This document shows, in pieces, positions 9,015 through 17,696 of a stretch of DNA of 32,634 nucleotides (the first letter of the stretch is position 1; every line of letters begins with the position of its first letter). Source of the stretch: JASJBU01 sp965372385 (lineage in GTDB: Bacteria > Pseudomonadota > Gammaproteobacteria > Chromatiales > Chromatiaceae); assembly GCA_965372385.1 (NCBI GenBank), contig CBDVCD010000011.1, positions 1-32,634 of the forward strand, read 5' to 3'. Below the pieces are notes generated by a model, which was given only the letters and a program-made list of their open reading frames with translations, was not told where the DNA came from and searched no databases. The position numbers and the translations under genes were made by a program.

Positions 9015-9169
9015 CCCATCACGGATAGGTTTTCCCGAGGAAGGGTGCGTCATCCTTGTTCCGTGGCAAGGCGCGATGACGCGTAATAGCCAGTCTATTG
9101 CAAGGAATCGCAACGCCGCCATGGGGCGAGGAGGGCGCGCAATTTCCGGGGAAACCTATCCGTGCTGGG
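9015..9169. repeat. 155-bp element with long terminal inverted repeats (MITE-like)
   Basis: The left end (9015-9036) and right end (9148-9169) are inverted repeats matching at 20 of 22 positions; the shared run is CACGGATAGGTTT. TATA occurs directly left (9011-9014) and one base beyond the right end (9171-9174). The interior (9065-9123) matches a second locus at 9889-9947 at 46 of 59 positions. No transposase is encoded. It fills the gap between rsmG and parA, so the parA promoter either lies in or is separated by it. Confidence 0.75.
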
Positions 9170-9190
9170 TTATAGTTACCTACGGCAAGC

Positions 9191-9835
9191 TCACTCTCTC
9201 TGGGTGATGATAATCAAGTGCCTTTCACCAGCCGTGAACGGGACCTCCAGGGGAATGACCATCGACTGACAGTTTGCCGGCAAATCCTCGATCTCCTGTC
9301 GCGGTACTCCACCTTTCATCGCCAGCAACAGGGTATTGTGGTCCCGTAGCTTAGCGGTCAACTGCCACATCCTGGGCAGAGCAGTAAAGGCCCTGGAGAT
9401 CAGCACATCGAAAGGCCGCTCCACCTCGAGTTCTTCCAGCCGGCCATGCACGGGTTCCACGTTCCGCAACTTCAGTTCCAACACTGCCTGGCGCACGAAA
9501 CGGATCTTCTTGCTGTTACTGTCGAGCAGTATGAATTGACTGTGCGGCAACATCAGCGCCAGGGGAATGCCGGGCAGCCCCGGGCCGGTGCCCATATCCA
9601 GGATATGCGTGCCCTGCAGATAGGGTAGTACCGACAGACTGTCGATCAGATGGCGCTCCACCATCTCCAGGGGATCCCGCACTGCGGTCAGATTGTAGGC
9701 CTGATTCCACTTTAGCAACAGGGCAAGGAATTGTAGTAACTGCTTACTTACATACGGTGAAGGTGGCAGACCAAGTCCGCGGAAACCTGCCTCCAGTCTT
9801 ACGCTCCAGGCCGGATCGGAAGGTCTTGCTGTCAT
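9191..9835 (-). CDS. rsmG: 16S rRNA (guanine-N7) methyltransferase RsmG (GidB)
   Basis: RsmG methylates N7 of G527 in 16S rRNA using S-adenosylmethionine. The 214-residue product has the conserved KWNQAYNLTAVRDP segment at 42-55, the SAM-binding GTGPGLPG at 82-89, and ISRAFTALP later in the Rossmann domain. I chose the ATG at 9835; the frame is open to 10009, but the extra residues are encoded by a dispersed repeat and do not match the family. The length agrees with E. coli (207). It lies downstream of mnmG, the usual gidA-gidB pairing, but 241 bases separate them here. Confidence 0.95.
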   Translation of the reverse strand: MTARPSDPAWSVRLEAGFRGLGLPPSPYVSKQLLQFLALLLKWNQAYNLTAVRDPLEMVERHLIDSLSVLPYLQGTHILDMGTGPGLPGIPLALMLPHSQFILLDSNSKKIRFVRQAVLELKLRNVEPVHGRLEELEVERPFDVLISRAFTALPRMWQLTAKLRDHNTLLLAMKGGVPRQEIEDLPANCQSMVIPLEVPFTAGERHLIIITQRE

Positions 9836-9862
9836 CAACCTAGAATCCTCAGTTGAACACCG

Positions 9863-10008
9863 TGAAGGGTGCGCTTGTGGTGGTGCAGGGCAAGGCACAA
9901 CGACGCGGAATAGTTGTTCTATTGCAAGGAGTTGTAACGCAGTCATGCGCAGCCACAAGCGTGTCATTCGCGGTGTAGCGTTGCTCACCCAATAGGTGAA
10001 ACCCTTCA
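9863..10008. repeat. Second copy of the dispersed intergenic repeat
   Basis: The core 9889-9947 aligns without gaps to 9065-9123 at 46 of 59 positions, including the shared run CTATTGCAAGG. It is bounded by the inverted repeats CGCTTGTGG (9872-9880) / CCACAAGCG (9953-9961) and, further out, TGAAGGGT (9863-9870) / ACCCTTCA (10001-10008). The terminal repeats differ from those of the copy at 9015-9169, so the two share a core but not ends. It occupies most of the mnmG-rsmG gap. Confidence 0.65.
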
Positions 10009-10076
10009 ATGCTGATAAAGCTTATGTTTTCAAAACAATTAGTGCAGTACATAGCGGTCAACTGAGGAATCTAGGT

Positions 10077-11951
10077 TCAAGCTGACCGCTTCTTCAGATA
10101 GATCAGCAGCAGAGAGATGGCCGCCGGTGTCACGCCGGGAATCCGCCCCGCCTGACCCAGGGTCTCGGGCCGCTGACGCTGAAACTTCTCCTTCACTTCC
10201 GCCGAGAGCCCTCGCACCTTCGCGTAATCGAAATCCACCGGCAACACCACCGCCTCATTGGCCCGCTGGCGCTCGATCTCGTCCTGTTGCCGGTCGATAT
10301 AGCCGGCATATTTTGCCTGTACTTCGAGCTGTTCGATCACCTGGGAATCGCTCACCCCAGGTCCTAGTTTCTCTAGCTGCAGCAGATTCCGATAACTGAC
10401 ATTAGGCCGGGCCAGTAGATTCAGGGCCCGTACCTCGCGGCTCAATTCACCGCCCAGCAGCCTCTGCGCGTCGGCCTGATCCAACTCAGCGGGACGCACC
10501 CAGATCTGCCGCAGGCGTTGTTGCTCCTGCTCGATGGCCTGCCTTTTCCGGGAGAAGACCACCCACCGCTCATGGTCCACCAGTCCCAGTTCCCGGCCCT
10601 TTTCAGTAAGACGCAGGTCTGCGTTGTCCTCTCGCAACAGCAGGCGATATTCCGCCCGACTGGTAAACATGCGATAGGGTTCGATGGTACCGCGGGTAAT
10701 CAGGTCATCCACCATCACCCCCAGATAGGCCTCATCCCGGCGCGGGCACCAGGACTCCTGGTCGCGACACAAACGCGCCGCGTTCAGACCCGCAAGCAAC
10801 CCCTGGGCCGCCGCCTCCTCATAGCCGGTGGTGCCATTGATCTGCCCGGCGAAGAAGAGACCTTGCAGATGCTTGGTCTCCAGCGAGGCCTTCAGATCCC
10901 GAGGATCGAAGAAATCATACTCGATGGCGTAACCTGGTCGGGTGATATGGACATGCTCGAGACCCCGCATGGAGCGGACCAGATCTAATTGCACGTCAAA
11001 GGGCAGACTGGTGGAGATACCATTGGGATAGACCTCATGGGTATCCAGCCCCTCCGGCTCGATGAAAACCTGATGGGAGCTCTTGTCCGCGAAGCGCACG
11101 ATCTTGTCCTCGATGGAAGGACAGTAGCGCGGACCCACCCCTTCTATCACGCCGGTGTACATGGGGGAGCGGGACATGCCGCCACGGATGATCTCATGGG
11201 TCTGGGGGTTGGTATGGGTGATGTAGCAATTTACCTGGCGCGGGTGCTGCTCCGGTCTGCCGAGAAACGAGAACACCGGGGTGGGATCATCGCCGGGTTG
11301 GGCCTGCAGCTGGGAATAGTCGATACTGCGCCCGTCGATGCGGGGCGGGGTTCCTGTCTTCAGCCGTTCCACCCGGAAAGGCAGCTCACGCAGACGCTGG
11401 GAGAGGGCATTCGCCGGTGGGTCACCGGCCCGCCCCCCCGCATAGTTGGAGAGACCGATATGGATACGGCCCCCGAGAAAGGTGCCAACCGTCAGTACAA
11501 CAGCCCGAGCAAGGAACTTGAGTCCCATCTGGGTGATAACCCCATTGACCCGCTCTCCCTCCACCAAGAGATCGTCTACCGCTTGCTGGAACAGATCGAG
11601 ATTCGGCCGATTTTCCAAGGCGAACCTGATCGCCGCCTTGTAGCGCACCCGGTCGGCCTGGGCGCGGGTGGCCCGCACCGCAGGGCCCTTGCGCGAGTTC
11701 AGGATACGAAACTGAATCCCTGCCAGATCCGCCGCGTGGGCCATGATGCCAGCCAACGCATCCACCTCTTTCACCAGGTGACTCTTGCCGATACCGCCGA
11801 TGGCCGGATTACAGCTCATCTGCCCCAGGGTCTCGATATTGTGGGTCAGCAACAGGGTGCGGGCGCCCGTGCGCGCACTGGCCAAGGCAGCTTCGGTACC
11901 TGCATGGCCGCCACCCACCACAATCACATCATAGGAATCGGCAGAAAACAT
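10077..11951 (-). CDS. mnmG: tRNA uridine-5-carboxymethylaminomethyl modification enzyme MnmG (GidA)
   Basis: MnmG, a FAD enzyme, works with MnmE to add the (carboxymethyl)aminomethyl group at C5 of wobble U34 in several tRNAs. The 624-residue product has the FAD-binding GGGHAGTEAALASARTG near the N-terminus (about 12-28), the SCNPAIGGIGKSHLV segment (about 46-60), and the conserved RPGYAIEYDFFDP and FFAGQINGTTGYEEAAAQG blocks. The C-terminal domain that contacts MnmE is intact. The E. coli protein has 629 residues. mnmE lies two genes upstream. Confidence 0.97.
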   Translation of the reverse strand: MFSADSYDVIVVGGGHAGTEAALASARTGARTLLLTHNIETLGQMSCNPAIGGIGKSHLVKEVDALAGIMAHAADLAGIQFRILNSRKGPAVRATRAQADRVRYKAAIRFALENRPNLDLFQQAVDDLLVEGERVNGVITQMGLKFLARAVVLTVGTFLGGRIHIGLSNYAGGRAGDPPANALSQRLRELPFRVERLKTGTPPRIDGRSIDYSQLQAQPGDDPTPVFSFLGRPEQHPRQVNCYITHTNPQTHEIIRGGMSRSPMYTGVIEGVGPRYCPSIEDKIVRFADKSSHQVFIEPEGLDTHEVYPNGISTSLPFDVQLDLVRSMRGLEHVHITRPGYAIEYDFFDPRDLKASLETKHLQGLFFAGQINGTTGYEEAAAQGLLAGLNAARLCRDQESWCPRRDEAYLGVMVDDLITRGTIEPYRMFTSRAEYRLLLREDNADLRLTEKGRELGLVDHERWVVFSRKRQAIEQEQQRLRQIWVRPAELDQADAQRLLGGELSREVRALNLLARPNVSYRNLLQLEKLGPGVSDSQVIEQLEVQAKYAGYIDRQQDEIERQRANEAVVLPVDFDYAKVRGLSAEVKEKFQRQRPETLGQAGRIPGVTPAAISLLLIYLKKRSA

Positions 11952-12048
11952 TTTGCGCTAGGGTCAAGCTGCCACAACAAGGGCTGTCGAGGAATTCCAT
12001 CTCCTGGTCAGACGGTTCCGGCGCAGAAAGCAACAGGCTTGATAGCGG

Positions 12049-12285
12049 TTATGCGCTAATCAACACATAGAGTTTGTCTTTCAGGTGCAGACGGCGCTTT
12101 TTCATCTCTTCGATGTGAAAATCAGAAACCGGTACATGGACCTCTTCCAGGTTACGAATATGGGAATCAAGCCAGTCATATTCGTCCATCAGATGGTGGA
12201 AGACTTCGCTGTTGGCGCGTAAATCGGCAATTGTTTGTGCATGTTCAGGAAACTCATGCAGCAGTTGATGGGATTCTCCCAGCAT
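12049..12285 (-). CDS. DUF465 (YdcH-like) small protein
   Basis: A 78-residue helical protein of the DUF465/YdcH family, whose function is not established. The evidence is the family pattern: a central FHHLMDEYDWLDSHIRNLE segment resembling the YdcH 'DKHNKLDHEI' helix, and the C-terminal EEMKKRRLHLKDKLY helix resembling its 'MKKQKLQLKDEM'. It lies between mnmE and mnmG on the same strand, with 79 bases before it and 97 after it. It has no signal peptide or membrane segment. The family call is good; no role can be read from the sequence. Confidence 0.85.
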   Translation of the reverse strand: MLGESHQLLHEFPEHAQTIADLRANSEVFHHLMDEYDWLDSHIRNLEEVHVPVSDFHIEEMKKRRLHLKDKLYVLISA

Positions 12286-12364
12286 GGTTAGACTCCTCGG
12301 TGTCTCTGTTTTTAGTAATTTTATCGATAGCTTAAGCTACTTATCAATGTAAAAGTTAAGTTCC

Positions 12365-13705
12365 CTATTTACCAATACAAAAAGTGCTGAATATCCGACC
12401 CAACAGATCATCGGCGGTGAATTCTCCCGTGATCTCATTCAATGCCTGCTGAGCCAGACGCAAATCTTCCGCCAGCAGCTCTCCCGCGCTCAGTCGACTC
12501 AACACCTCCTTCCCCTGTTGCAGATGACCTAACGCCCGCTCCAGCGCATCAAGGTGGCGGCGTCTGGCAATGAATTCTCCCTCTAACGCACCACTATAAC
12601 CCACACTCTCCTTGAGATGACGTTTCAGTAGATCAATACCGTCGCCGTTTTTCGCTGACAGTGAAACCTCAATACCCTCGGCAGTCTGACACAACCCTGT
12701 CTTTTTGCCACAGAGATCTATCTTGTTCCGTACCAGTGTCAGTGGTATCTGCTCCGGCAGTGTCGTCCGGTCCAGGGCCAGATGCCCGGGATCAGCCCGG
12801 TCATCGAAGACCCAGAGAATCCGATCCGCCTGGGCAATCTCCGATCTGGCACGGCGTATGCCTTCCAGTTCCACTGGATCCTCACTCTCCCGCAACCCCG
12901 CTGTATCGATGATATGGATAGGCATACCCTCGATCTGTATCCGTTGACGCAGCAGGTCACGGGTGGTGCCCGGGATCTCCGTCACGATGGCCGCATCCTC
13001 TCCAGCCAGGGCATTTAGCAGGCTGGATTTGCCCGCATTGGGACGGCCCGCGATGACCAGGGTCATGCCATCCCGCAACAGTCTCCCTGTATTGGCACTT
13101 CGCTGCACTGCCTCCAGTTCTTGGATGATACCAAGTAAGTTAGTACTAACTTTACCCTCGCTGAGGAAATCGATCTCCTCTTCCGGAAAATCGATGGCCG
13201 ACTCCACATAGAGCCGCAGTTGAATGAGCTGTTCAACCAGCCCATGCACCTGTTTAGAGAACACCCCCTGCAGGGTCCTGCTCGCCAGACGGGCCGCTGA
13301 GGTGGTACTGGCATCGATCAGATCCGCGATGGCCTCAGCCTGGGTAAGATCCAGTTTACCGTTGAGAAAGGCGCGTTCACTGAATTCCCCAGGGCGCGCC
13401 AGCCGGGCACCCAGACGCAGCACCCGTTGCAGCAGCAGATCCATCACCACCGGGCCGCCATGGCCCTGGAGTTCCAGAACATCCTCCCCCGTAAAAGAGT
13501 TCGGGGCAGGAAAATAGAGGCCTATGCCCTCATCGATGACCTCAGTTTTCTCATCACGGAAAAGGCCATAGCTGGCCATTCTTGGTTCAGGCAGGAGACC
13601 CAGAATGGCCCGGGAAATCTCCCCAACCCGCGGTCCCGATACCCGTACAATACCGATCCCGCCACGGCCTGCCGGAGTGGCAATGGCTGTGATGGTCTCT
13701 GCCAC
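12365..13705 (-). CDS. mnmE: tRNA modification GTPase MnmE (TrmE)
   Basis: MnmE is the GTPase and folate-binding partner of MnmG in U34 modification. The 446-residue product shows the N-terminal tetrahydrofolate domain (ETITAIATPAGRGGIGIVRVSG), then a G domain inserted in a helical domain: G1 GRPNAGKSS (220-228), G2 GTTRD (246-250), G3 DTAG (267-270), and the NKID motif. It ends in the catalytic CIGK motif (443-446). The start is GTG at 13705 with GGA seven bases upstream. It follows yidC by 11 bases. Confidence 0.97.
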   Translation of the reverse strand: MAETITAIATPAGRGGIGIVRVSGPRVGEISRAILGLLPEPRMASYGLFRDEKTEVIDEGIGLYFPAPNSFTGEDVLELQGHGGPVVMDLLLQRVLRLGARLARPGEFSERAFLNGKLDLTQAEAIADLIDASTTSAARLASRTLQGVFSKQVHGLVEQLIQLRLYVESAIDFPEEEIDFLSEGKVSTNLLGIIQELEAVQRSANTGRLLRDGMTLVIAGRPNAGKSSLLNALAGEDAAIVTEIPGTTRDLLRQRIQIEGMPIHIIDTAGLRESEDPVELEGIRRARSEIAQADRILWVFDDRADPGHLALDRTTLPEQIPLTLVRNKIDLCGKKTGLCQTAEGIEVSLSAKNGDGIDLLKRHLKESVGYSGALEGEFIARRRHLDALERALGHLQQGKEVLSRLSAGELLAEDLRLAQQALNEITGEFTADDLLGRIFSTFCIGK

Positions 13706-13716
13706 TTTTTTTCCGT

Positions 13717-15375
13717 CTAAGAAGCGCCCTGTTCTATCTTACGGGTGATATACCACTGCTGGGCGATAGAGATGAGGTTGTTCACTACCCAGTAGAGCAC
13801 CAATCCAGCTGGAAAGGAGGCAAAAAAGATCGTAAATACAAAAGGTAGGCTCATCATGATCTTCGCCTGCATCGGATCCGGTGGAGCCGGATTGAGCTTC
13901 TGCTGAACAAACATGGAGACGCCCATGATCAGGGGAAGGATGAAGTAGGGGTCTTTGGCGGAGAGGTTGTCTATCCACAGGATGAATGGGGCCTGACGCA
14001 TCTCCACACTCTCCAGCAACACCCAGTAGAGGGCAATGAACACCGGAATCTGTACCAATATCGGCAGACAGCCACCCAAGGGATTGACCTTCTCCTTCTT
14101 GTACATCTCCATCATGGCCTTATTCAGACGCTGCTTATCATCACCATAACGATCCTTCATCGCTTGCAGACGCGGGGTCAGCTTGCGCATATTGGCCATC
14201 GATTTGTAACTGGTCTCCGACAACTTGTAAAAAGCGGCCTTGATGATGATGGTGAGCAGGATAATGGACCAGCCCCAGTTACCCACAAAGTCATGAATAG
14301 TCCCCAGCAACCAAAAGATAGGTTTTGCTAATACCGTCAGCCAGCCGTAATCGACCGTCAGCTCGAGACCTTCCGCTATGGTCTCCAGCTTGTCCTGTAA
14401 CTTCGGACCGATATAGAGCTGTTTCATGAACTGATAACTGCCATCCGCAGGCACACTTACCGTCGGCGAATAGCTGCCTATTAGATATTTTGGTCCTGGC
14501 AGGCTGTTGGTGTAATAGTGTTCGAGTTGCTCTTTAGGTGGAACCCAGGCACTGAGAAAATAGTGTTGGATCATGGCAAGCCAGCCACCTGAAGAGTCTA
14601 CATTGAGCTTCTTTTCCGCCATCTCATCGAAATCAACTTTTTCATACTTTTCAGCTGGCGTGTAGTAGACACCCCCGGTATAGGTGTAGGTGGTATAACC
14701 CGAACTCGACTCAGGCTCACTCCGCTGTAACTGGGCATAGTCTCTGGCAGTCCAGGCCGCTCCTGACTGATTTGCTATTTCATGGACTACATCAATCAGG
14801 TAGCTGTCCCGATGAAAGACAAAATGTTTGGTAACCTCAATGCCATTACCATCTGTCCATAGCATGGAGACATCGAGCCTATCCTGTCCCTCCGCTAGAC
14901 GATACTCCGTCTTGTCTGACTGGTACTCTGCCTTGTGATTCGGAACCTTTACCCCTTTACCGCCAATGAGTCCCGACTGGGCGATAAACAGATCGGGCAT
15001 GCTTGGGGAGAGCAGCTCAAACTTCTGTTCCGGTGTCTCTGGTGCTACCGGATAATCGAGGAGATAGGCGCGCTGTATCGTGCCGCCCAGACTGGAGATT
15101 TCCACCCGAAGAAGATCGGTCTCCACCTTGATGATATTGCCGCCGATATTCTCGCTCTCCTGGATGTGTGGCAGGATTTCTACATCCTGCGCATCCGGTA
15201 CCCCGGTGACTGCAGCCGTGGGTACGCCCGCGGGATCTGAGCCCTCGGGCACTGCAACGGCTGGCTGCTGTGAAACCGGCTGCGGCGGAACACCGTAGTC
15301 TTCCATCCAGGCCTGATAAAGCATCAGACCGATAAAGGCCAGTGCGAAAAAGAGAATCAATCGTAGATTATCCAT
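13717..15375 (-). CDS. yidC: Membrane protein insertase YidC
   Basis: YidC inserts and folds inner-membrane proteins, alone or with SecYEG; the ATP synthase c subunit is a known client. The 552-residue product has an N-terminal membrane helix (about 4-23), a large periplasmic domain typical of Gram-negative YidC, and a C-terminal conserved core with five membrane helices beginning near PIFWLLGTIHDFVGNWG and including MYKKEKVNPLGGCLPILVQ. The C-tail is short and basic. The E. coli protein has 548 residues. It overlaps yidD by 8 bases. Confidence 0.97.
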   Translation of the reverse strand: MDNLRLILFFALAFIGLMLYQAWMEDYGVPPQPVSQQPAVAVPEGSDPAGVPTAAVTGVPDAQDVEILPHIQESENIGGNIIKVETDLLRVEISSLGGTIQRAYLLDYPVAPETPEQKFELLSPSMPDLFIAQSGLIGGKGVKVPNHKAEYQSDKTEYRLAEGQDRLDVSMLWTDGNGIEVTKHFVFHRDSYLIDVVHEIANQSGAAWTARDYAQLQRSEPESSSGYTTYTYTGGVYYTPAEKYEKVDFDEMAEKKLNVDSSGGWLAMIQHYFLSAWVPPKEQLEHYYTNSLPGPKYLIGSYSPTVSVPADGSYQFMKQLYIGPKLQDKLETIAEGLELTVDYGWLTVLAKPIFWLLGTIHDFVGNWGWSIILLTIIIKAAFYKLSETSYKSMANMRKLTPRLQAMKDRYGDDKQRLNKAMMEMYKKEKVNPLGGCLPILVQIPVFIALYWVLLESVEMRQAPFILWIDNLSAKDPYFILPLIMGVSMFVQQKLNPAPPDPMQAKIMMSLPFVFTIFFASFPAGLVLYWVVNNLISIAQQWYITRKIEQGAS

Positions 15376-15604
15376 GGGACTTCTTATTTAACGGTTCAGG
15401 AACAGGATCAATGCCACCTTCGTGCCATGGATGACAGTGTGAAACTCTACGCAGGGAAAACCATAAGCCTTTCAGGAAACCATGTTTTTCCAGTGCTTCC
15501 AGCGCATAATTGGAGCAACTTGGATAGAAGCGGCAATGATTTCCGAGAAAAGGACTGAGTATTGTCTGATAAACCCGAATCAGAAAGATCAGGAGATGTT
15601 GCAT
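15368..15604 (-). CDS. yidD: Membrane protein insertion efficiency factor YidD
   Basis: YidD is a small membrane-associated protein that helps YidC-dependent insertion. The 78-residue product has the family core: PFLGNHCRFYPSCSNYALEAL with the conserved CRFxPSCS motif, followed by RRVSHCHPWHEGGIDPVP. I chose the ATG at 15604; a TTG at 15625 would add seven residues but has no ribosome-binding site. The gene overlaps both neighbours, rnpA (16 bases) and yidC (8 bases), the usual compact arrangement. Confidence 0.95.
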   Translation of the reverse strand: MQHLLIFLIRVYQTILSPFLGNHCRFYPSCSNYALEALEKHGFLKGLWFSLRRVSHCHPWHEGGIDPVPEPLNKKSHG

Positions 15605-15954
15605 TTTCTGGCCAATCTCTGCCAATGTGCGGATAAGGACGCAAGGTAACGACTATTGTCACTCGATAGATTACCACTTCGGTTGAGCACCACTAGATCC
15701 ATTCCCGCCAGTAAAGACTTATGTATTCTAAAGCTTTCCCGAATCAATCTCTTCAGACGATTCCGATCTACGGCCCTTCGGGTATTCTTCTTGGTTATAG
15801 CCATCCCCAGTCTGGCGTATCCCAAAACGTTCGTTCGGGCTAGCACGGTAAAATACTGATCAGTCGATCGCTCGTTAGCATTAAAAACCCGACGAAAATC
15901 GCCGGGTTTTAGCAAACGATACCTACGGGGAAATATCCCTTCAGCTGAAGGCAA
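15589..15954 (-). CDS. rnpA: Ribonuclease P protein component
   Basis: Protein subunit of RNase P, which removes the 5' leader from tRNA precursors. The 121-residue product contains the signature KKNTRRAVDRNRLKRLIRES (RNR motif) at about 55-74. The N-terminal FPRRYRLLKPGDFRRVF matches the family. An in-frame TAA lies three codons before the TTG at 15954 and no other start lies between, so TTG is the most likely initiation codon. It lies 9 bases after the rpmH stop, the universal rpmH-rnpA arrangement. Confidence 0.95.
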   Translation of the reverse strand: MPSAEGIFPRRYRLLKPGDFRRVFNANERSTDQYFTVLARTNVLGYARLGMAITKKNTRRAVDRNRLKRLIRESFRIHKSLLAGMDLVVLNRSGNLSSDNSRYLASLSAHWQRLARKCNIS

Positions 15955-15963
15955 GAAGAGTTC

Positions 15964-16098
15964 TTACAGTGCTAGACGAGTACGCCCCTTAGCACGCCGG
16001 GCCTTGATGATTTTGCGGCCATTGCGAGTTGCCATGCGGGCACGAAAACCGTGGGTACGAACTCGCTTTAAATTACTGGGCTGAAATGTTCTTTTCAT
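15964..16098 (-). CDS. rpmH: 50S ribosomal protein L34
   Basis: L34, a small basic ribosomal protein. Translating the minus strand from the ATG at 16098 gives 44 residues beginning MKRTFQPSNLKRVRTHGF and ending in AKGRTRLAL, including the conserved RARMATRNGRKI and RRAKGR segments. This is the normal length. It heads the rpmH-rnpA-yidD-yidC unit and diverges from dnaA, as in many bacteria. Confidence 0.98.
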   Translation of the reverse strand: MKRTFQPSNLKRVRTHGFRARMATRNGRKIIKARRAKGRTRLAL

Positions 16099-16358
16099 AG
16101 CGTTTTACCGGTATTTGCACCAATTTCTGGACAATTGAAATACGGACGAAAAAGACACGTAGATTAGCCCTAATCTTCAAGTTATGTCAAATACAAATGG
16201 CTATGTTTTTCTGCCATGGTGTACGTTCCTGATTGTGGATAAGTCGTAATCTGGAGAGTAGACTCTAGTCTTATCCGTGAGGCATCAGTCAGCATCAAAC
16301 CTCTTACATACATAATCGTAACTCATTCATCAATCTCAAAATATTTGGAGAATTCCAT
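16099..16358. other. rpmH-dnaA intergenic region with DnaA boxes (origin-associated)
   Basis: A 260-bp gap between the divergent genes rpmH and dnaA. It holds one perfect DnaA box, TTATCCACA, on the minus strand at 16234-16242, and a weaker one, TTATCCGTG, at 16271-16279. Such boxes here commonly regulate dnaA and may contribute to origin function. A dnaA promoter must lie in the right half, but I see no convincing -35/-10 pair; CATAAT at 16311-16316 is the best -10 candidate. Confidence 0.6.
16161..16190 (-). promoter_or_regulatory. Possible rpmH promoter
   Basis: On the minus strand a consensus -35 hexamer TTGACA (16190-16185) is followed after 18 bases by TAATCT (16166-16161), a poor -10. 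The predicted start would give a leader of about 55 bases before rpmH. The -35 is convincing; the -10 is not. Confidence 0.45.
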
Positions 16359-17696
16359 TTGGAACTTTGGCGTCGATGTTCTCGTCATCTGGAACAGGAG
16401 TTACCTGCTCAACAGTTTAATACCTGGATTCGACCTCTTCAGGTAATCGAAGATGATAAACATGTGAGGCTCCTGGCACCGAATCGCTTTGTGCTTGATT
16501 GGGTCAGAAACCACTATCTCGAATCAATAGAGAACCATCTCAGCCAGATTTGTGGCGAAGACGGACCCAAGGTATCCATAGAGATTGGCAGTAAGGATAA
16601 ATCCCACGCAAAATCAAAGACTGCTGTGAAATTCCAGGATAGCAATACAACAGCCGCCCGTGAAAAGATTTCTGTAGAGTCCCATCTCAATCCCAACTTC
16701 AGCTTCGATACCTTTGTAGAAGGTAAATCTAACCAGATCGCCCGCGCTGCCTCCATACAGATCAGTGCAAATCCTGGTAAAGCCTACAATCCACTCTTCA
16801 TCTATGGTGGGGTAGGGCTGGGGAAGACCCATCTGATGCATGCGGTGGGAAATACCATTCTAAGTCACAATCCTGATGCCAAGGTTGTCTATCTACACTC
16901 AGAACGTTTCGTCTCTGAAATGGTGAAAGCGCTCCAACACAACACGATCGATCAGTTTAAGAAAAAATATCGTTCTCTCAATGCACTTCTCATCGATGAC
17001 ATTCAATTCTTTGCTGGAAAAGAGCGTTCACAAGAGGAGTTTTTCCATACGTTCAATGCACTTTTCGAATCACAACAACAGATAATCCTCTCCAGTGATC
17101 GTTTTCCAAAGGAGGTCAAAGGATTGGAGGAACGCCTAAAATCACGCTTTGGCTGGGGATTGACAGTAGCGATTGAACCACCCGATCTAGAAACTCGCGT
17201 AGCCATCCTACAAAGCAAGGCGCAACAACTCAACGCTCAACTGCCAAGTGAAGTGGCCTTTTTCATGGGTAAACGCATCCGTTCAAACATTCGCGAACTT
17301 GAGGGCGCTTTAAGAAGGGTCATTGCCAATTCCACATTTACCGGGCAGGAGATCAATCTCGATTTTGCGAAGCACGCACTAAGGGATATGTTAGCGGCGC
17401 ACGATAAACAGGTGACTATCGAGAGTATTCAAAAAACTGTCGCCGAATATTTTCAAATCCGTTCTTCAGATATGCTTTCCGCCAAAAGGAGTCGATCAAT
17501 TGCCAGACCCAGGCAGATTGCAATGACACTAGCAAAAGAGCTGACCAACCACAGCCTGCCTGAAATAGGCAACGCATTTGGTGGTCGTGATCATACGACC
17601 GTCATACACGCAAACCGCAAGATAAAGGAACTACGAGAATCTGACCCTCGCATAGCTGAAGACTATTCAAACCTGTTAAGAACACTCAGTAGTTAA
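16359..17696 (+). CDS. dnaA: Chromosomal replication initiator DnaA
   Basis: DnaA binds DnaA boxes and opens oriC. The 445-residue product has the DnaB/DiaA-interacting domain I (MELWRRCSRHLEQELPAQQF), a short linker, the AAA+ domain with Walker A GGVGLGKT (150-157) and Walker B LLIDDIQF (210-217), and the DNA-binding domain IV with GGRDHTTV at 408-415. The start codon is TTG at 16359, with TTTGGAG eight bases upstream; the N-terminus aligns with E. coli DnaA without extra residues. Use of TTG may limit expression, which is inference. Confidence 0.97.
   Translation: MELWRRCSRHLEQELPAQQFNTWIRPLQVIEDDKHVRLLAPNRFVLDWVRNHYLESIENHLSQICGEDGPKVSIEIGSKDKSHAKSKTAVKFQDSNTTAAREKISVESHLNPNFSFDTFVEGKSNQIARAASIQISANPGKAYNPLFIYGGVGLGKTHLMHAVGNTILSHNPDAKVVYLHSERFVSEMVKALQHNTIDQFKKKYRSLNALLIDDIQFFAGKERSQEEFFHTFNALFESQQQIILSSDRFPKEVKGLEERLKSRFGWGLTVAIEPPDLETRVAILQSKAQQLNAQLPSEVAFFMGKRIRSNIRELEGALRRVIANSTFTGQEINLDFAKHALRDMLAAHDKQVTIESIQKTVAEYFQIRSSDMLSAKRSRSIARPRQIAMTLAKELTNHSLPEIGNAFGGRDHTTVIHANRKIKELRESDPRIAEDYSNLLRTLSS

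Noticed and set aside
8913..9122. Upstream extension of ParA by 70 residues.
   Set aside because: The extra residues are encoded by the inverted-repeat element and do not resemble ParA; the family start is at MGRIISIANQ.
9836..10061. Short open frames between mnmG and rsmG as small genes or an RsmG extension.
   Set aside because: They coincide with the dispersed repeat and have no ribosome-binding site or recognisable family.
13968..13982. CTATCCACA inside yidC as a DnaA box.
   Set aside because: A single one-mismatch 9-mer inside a coding sequence with no cluster or AT-rich stretch nearby; expected by chance.
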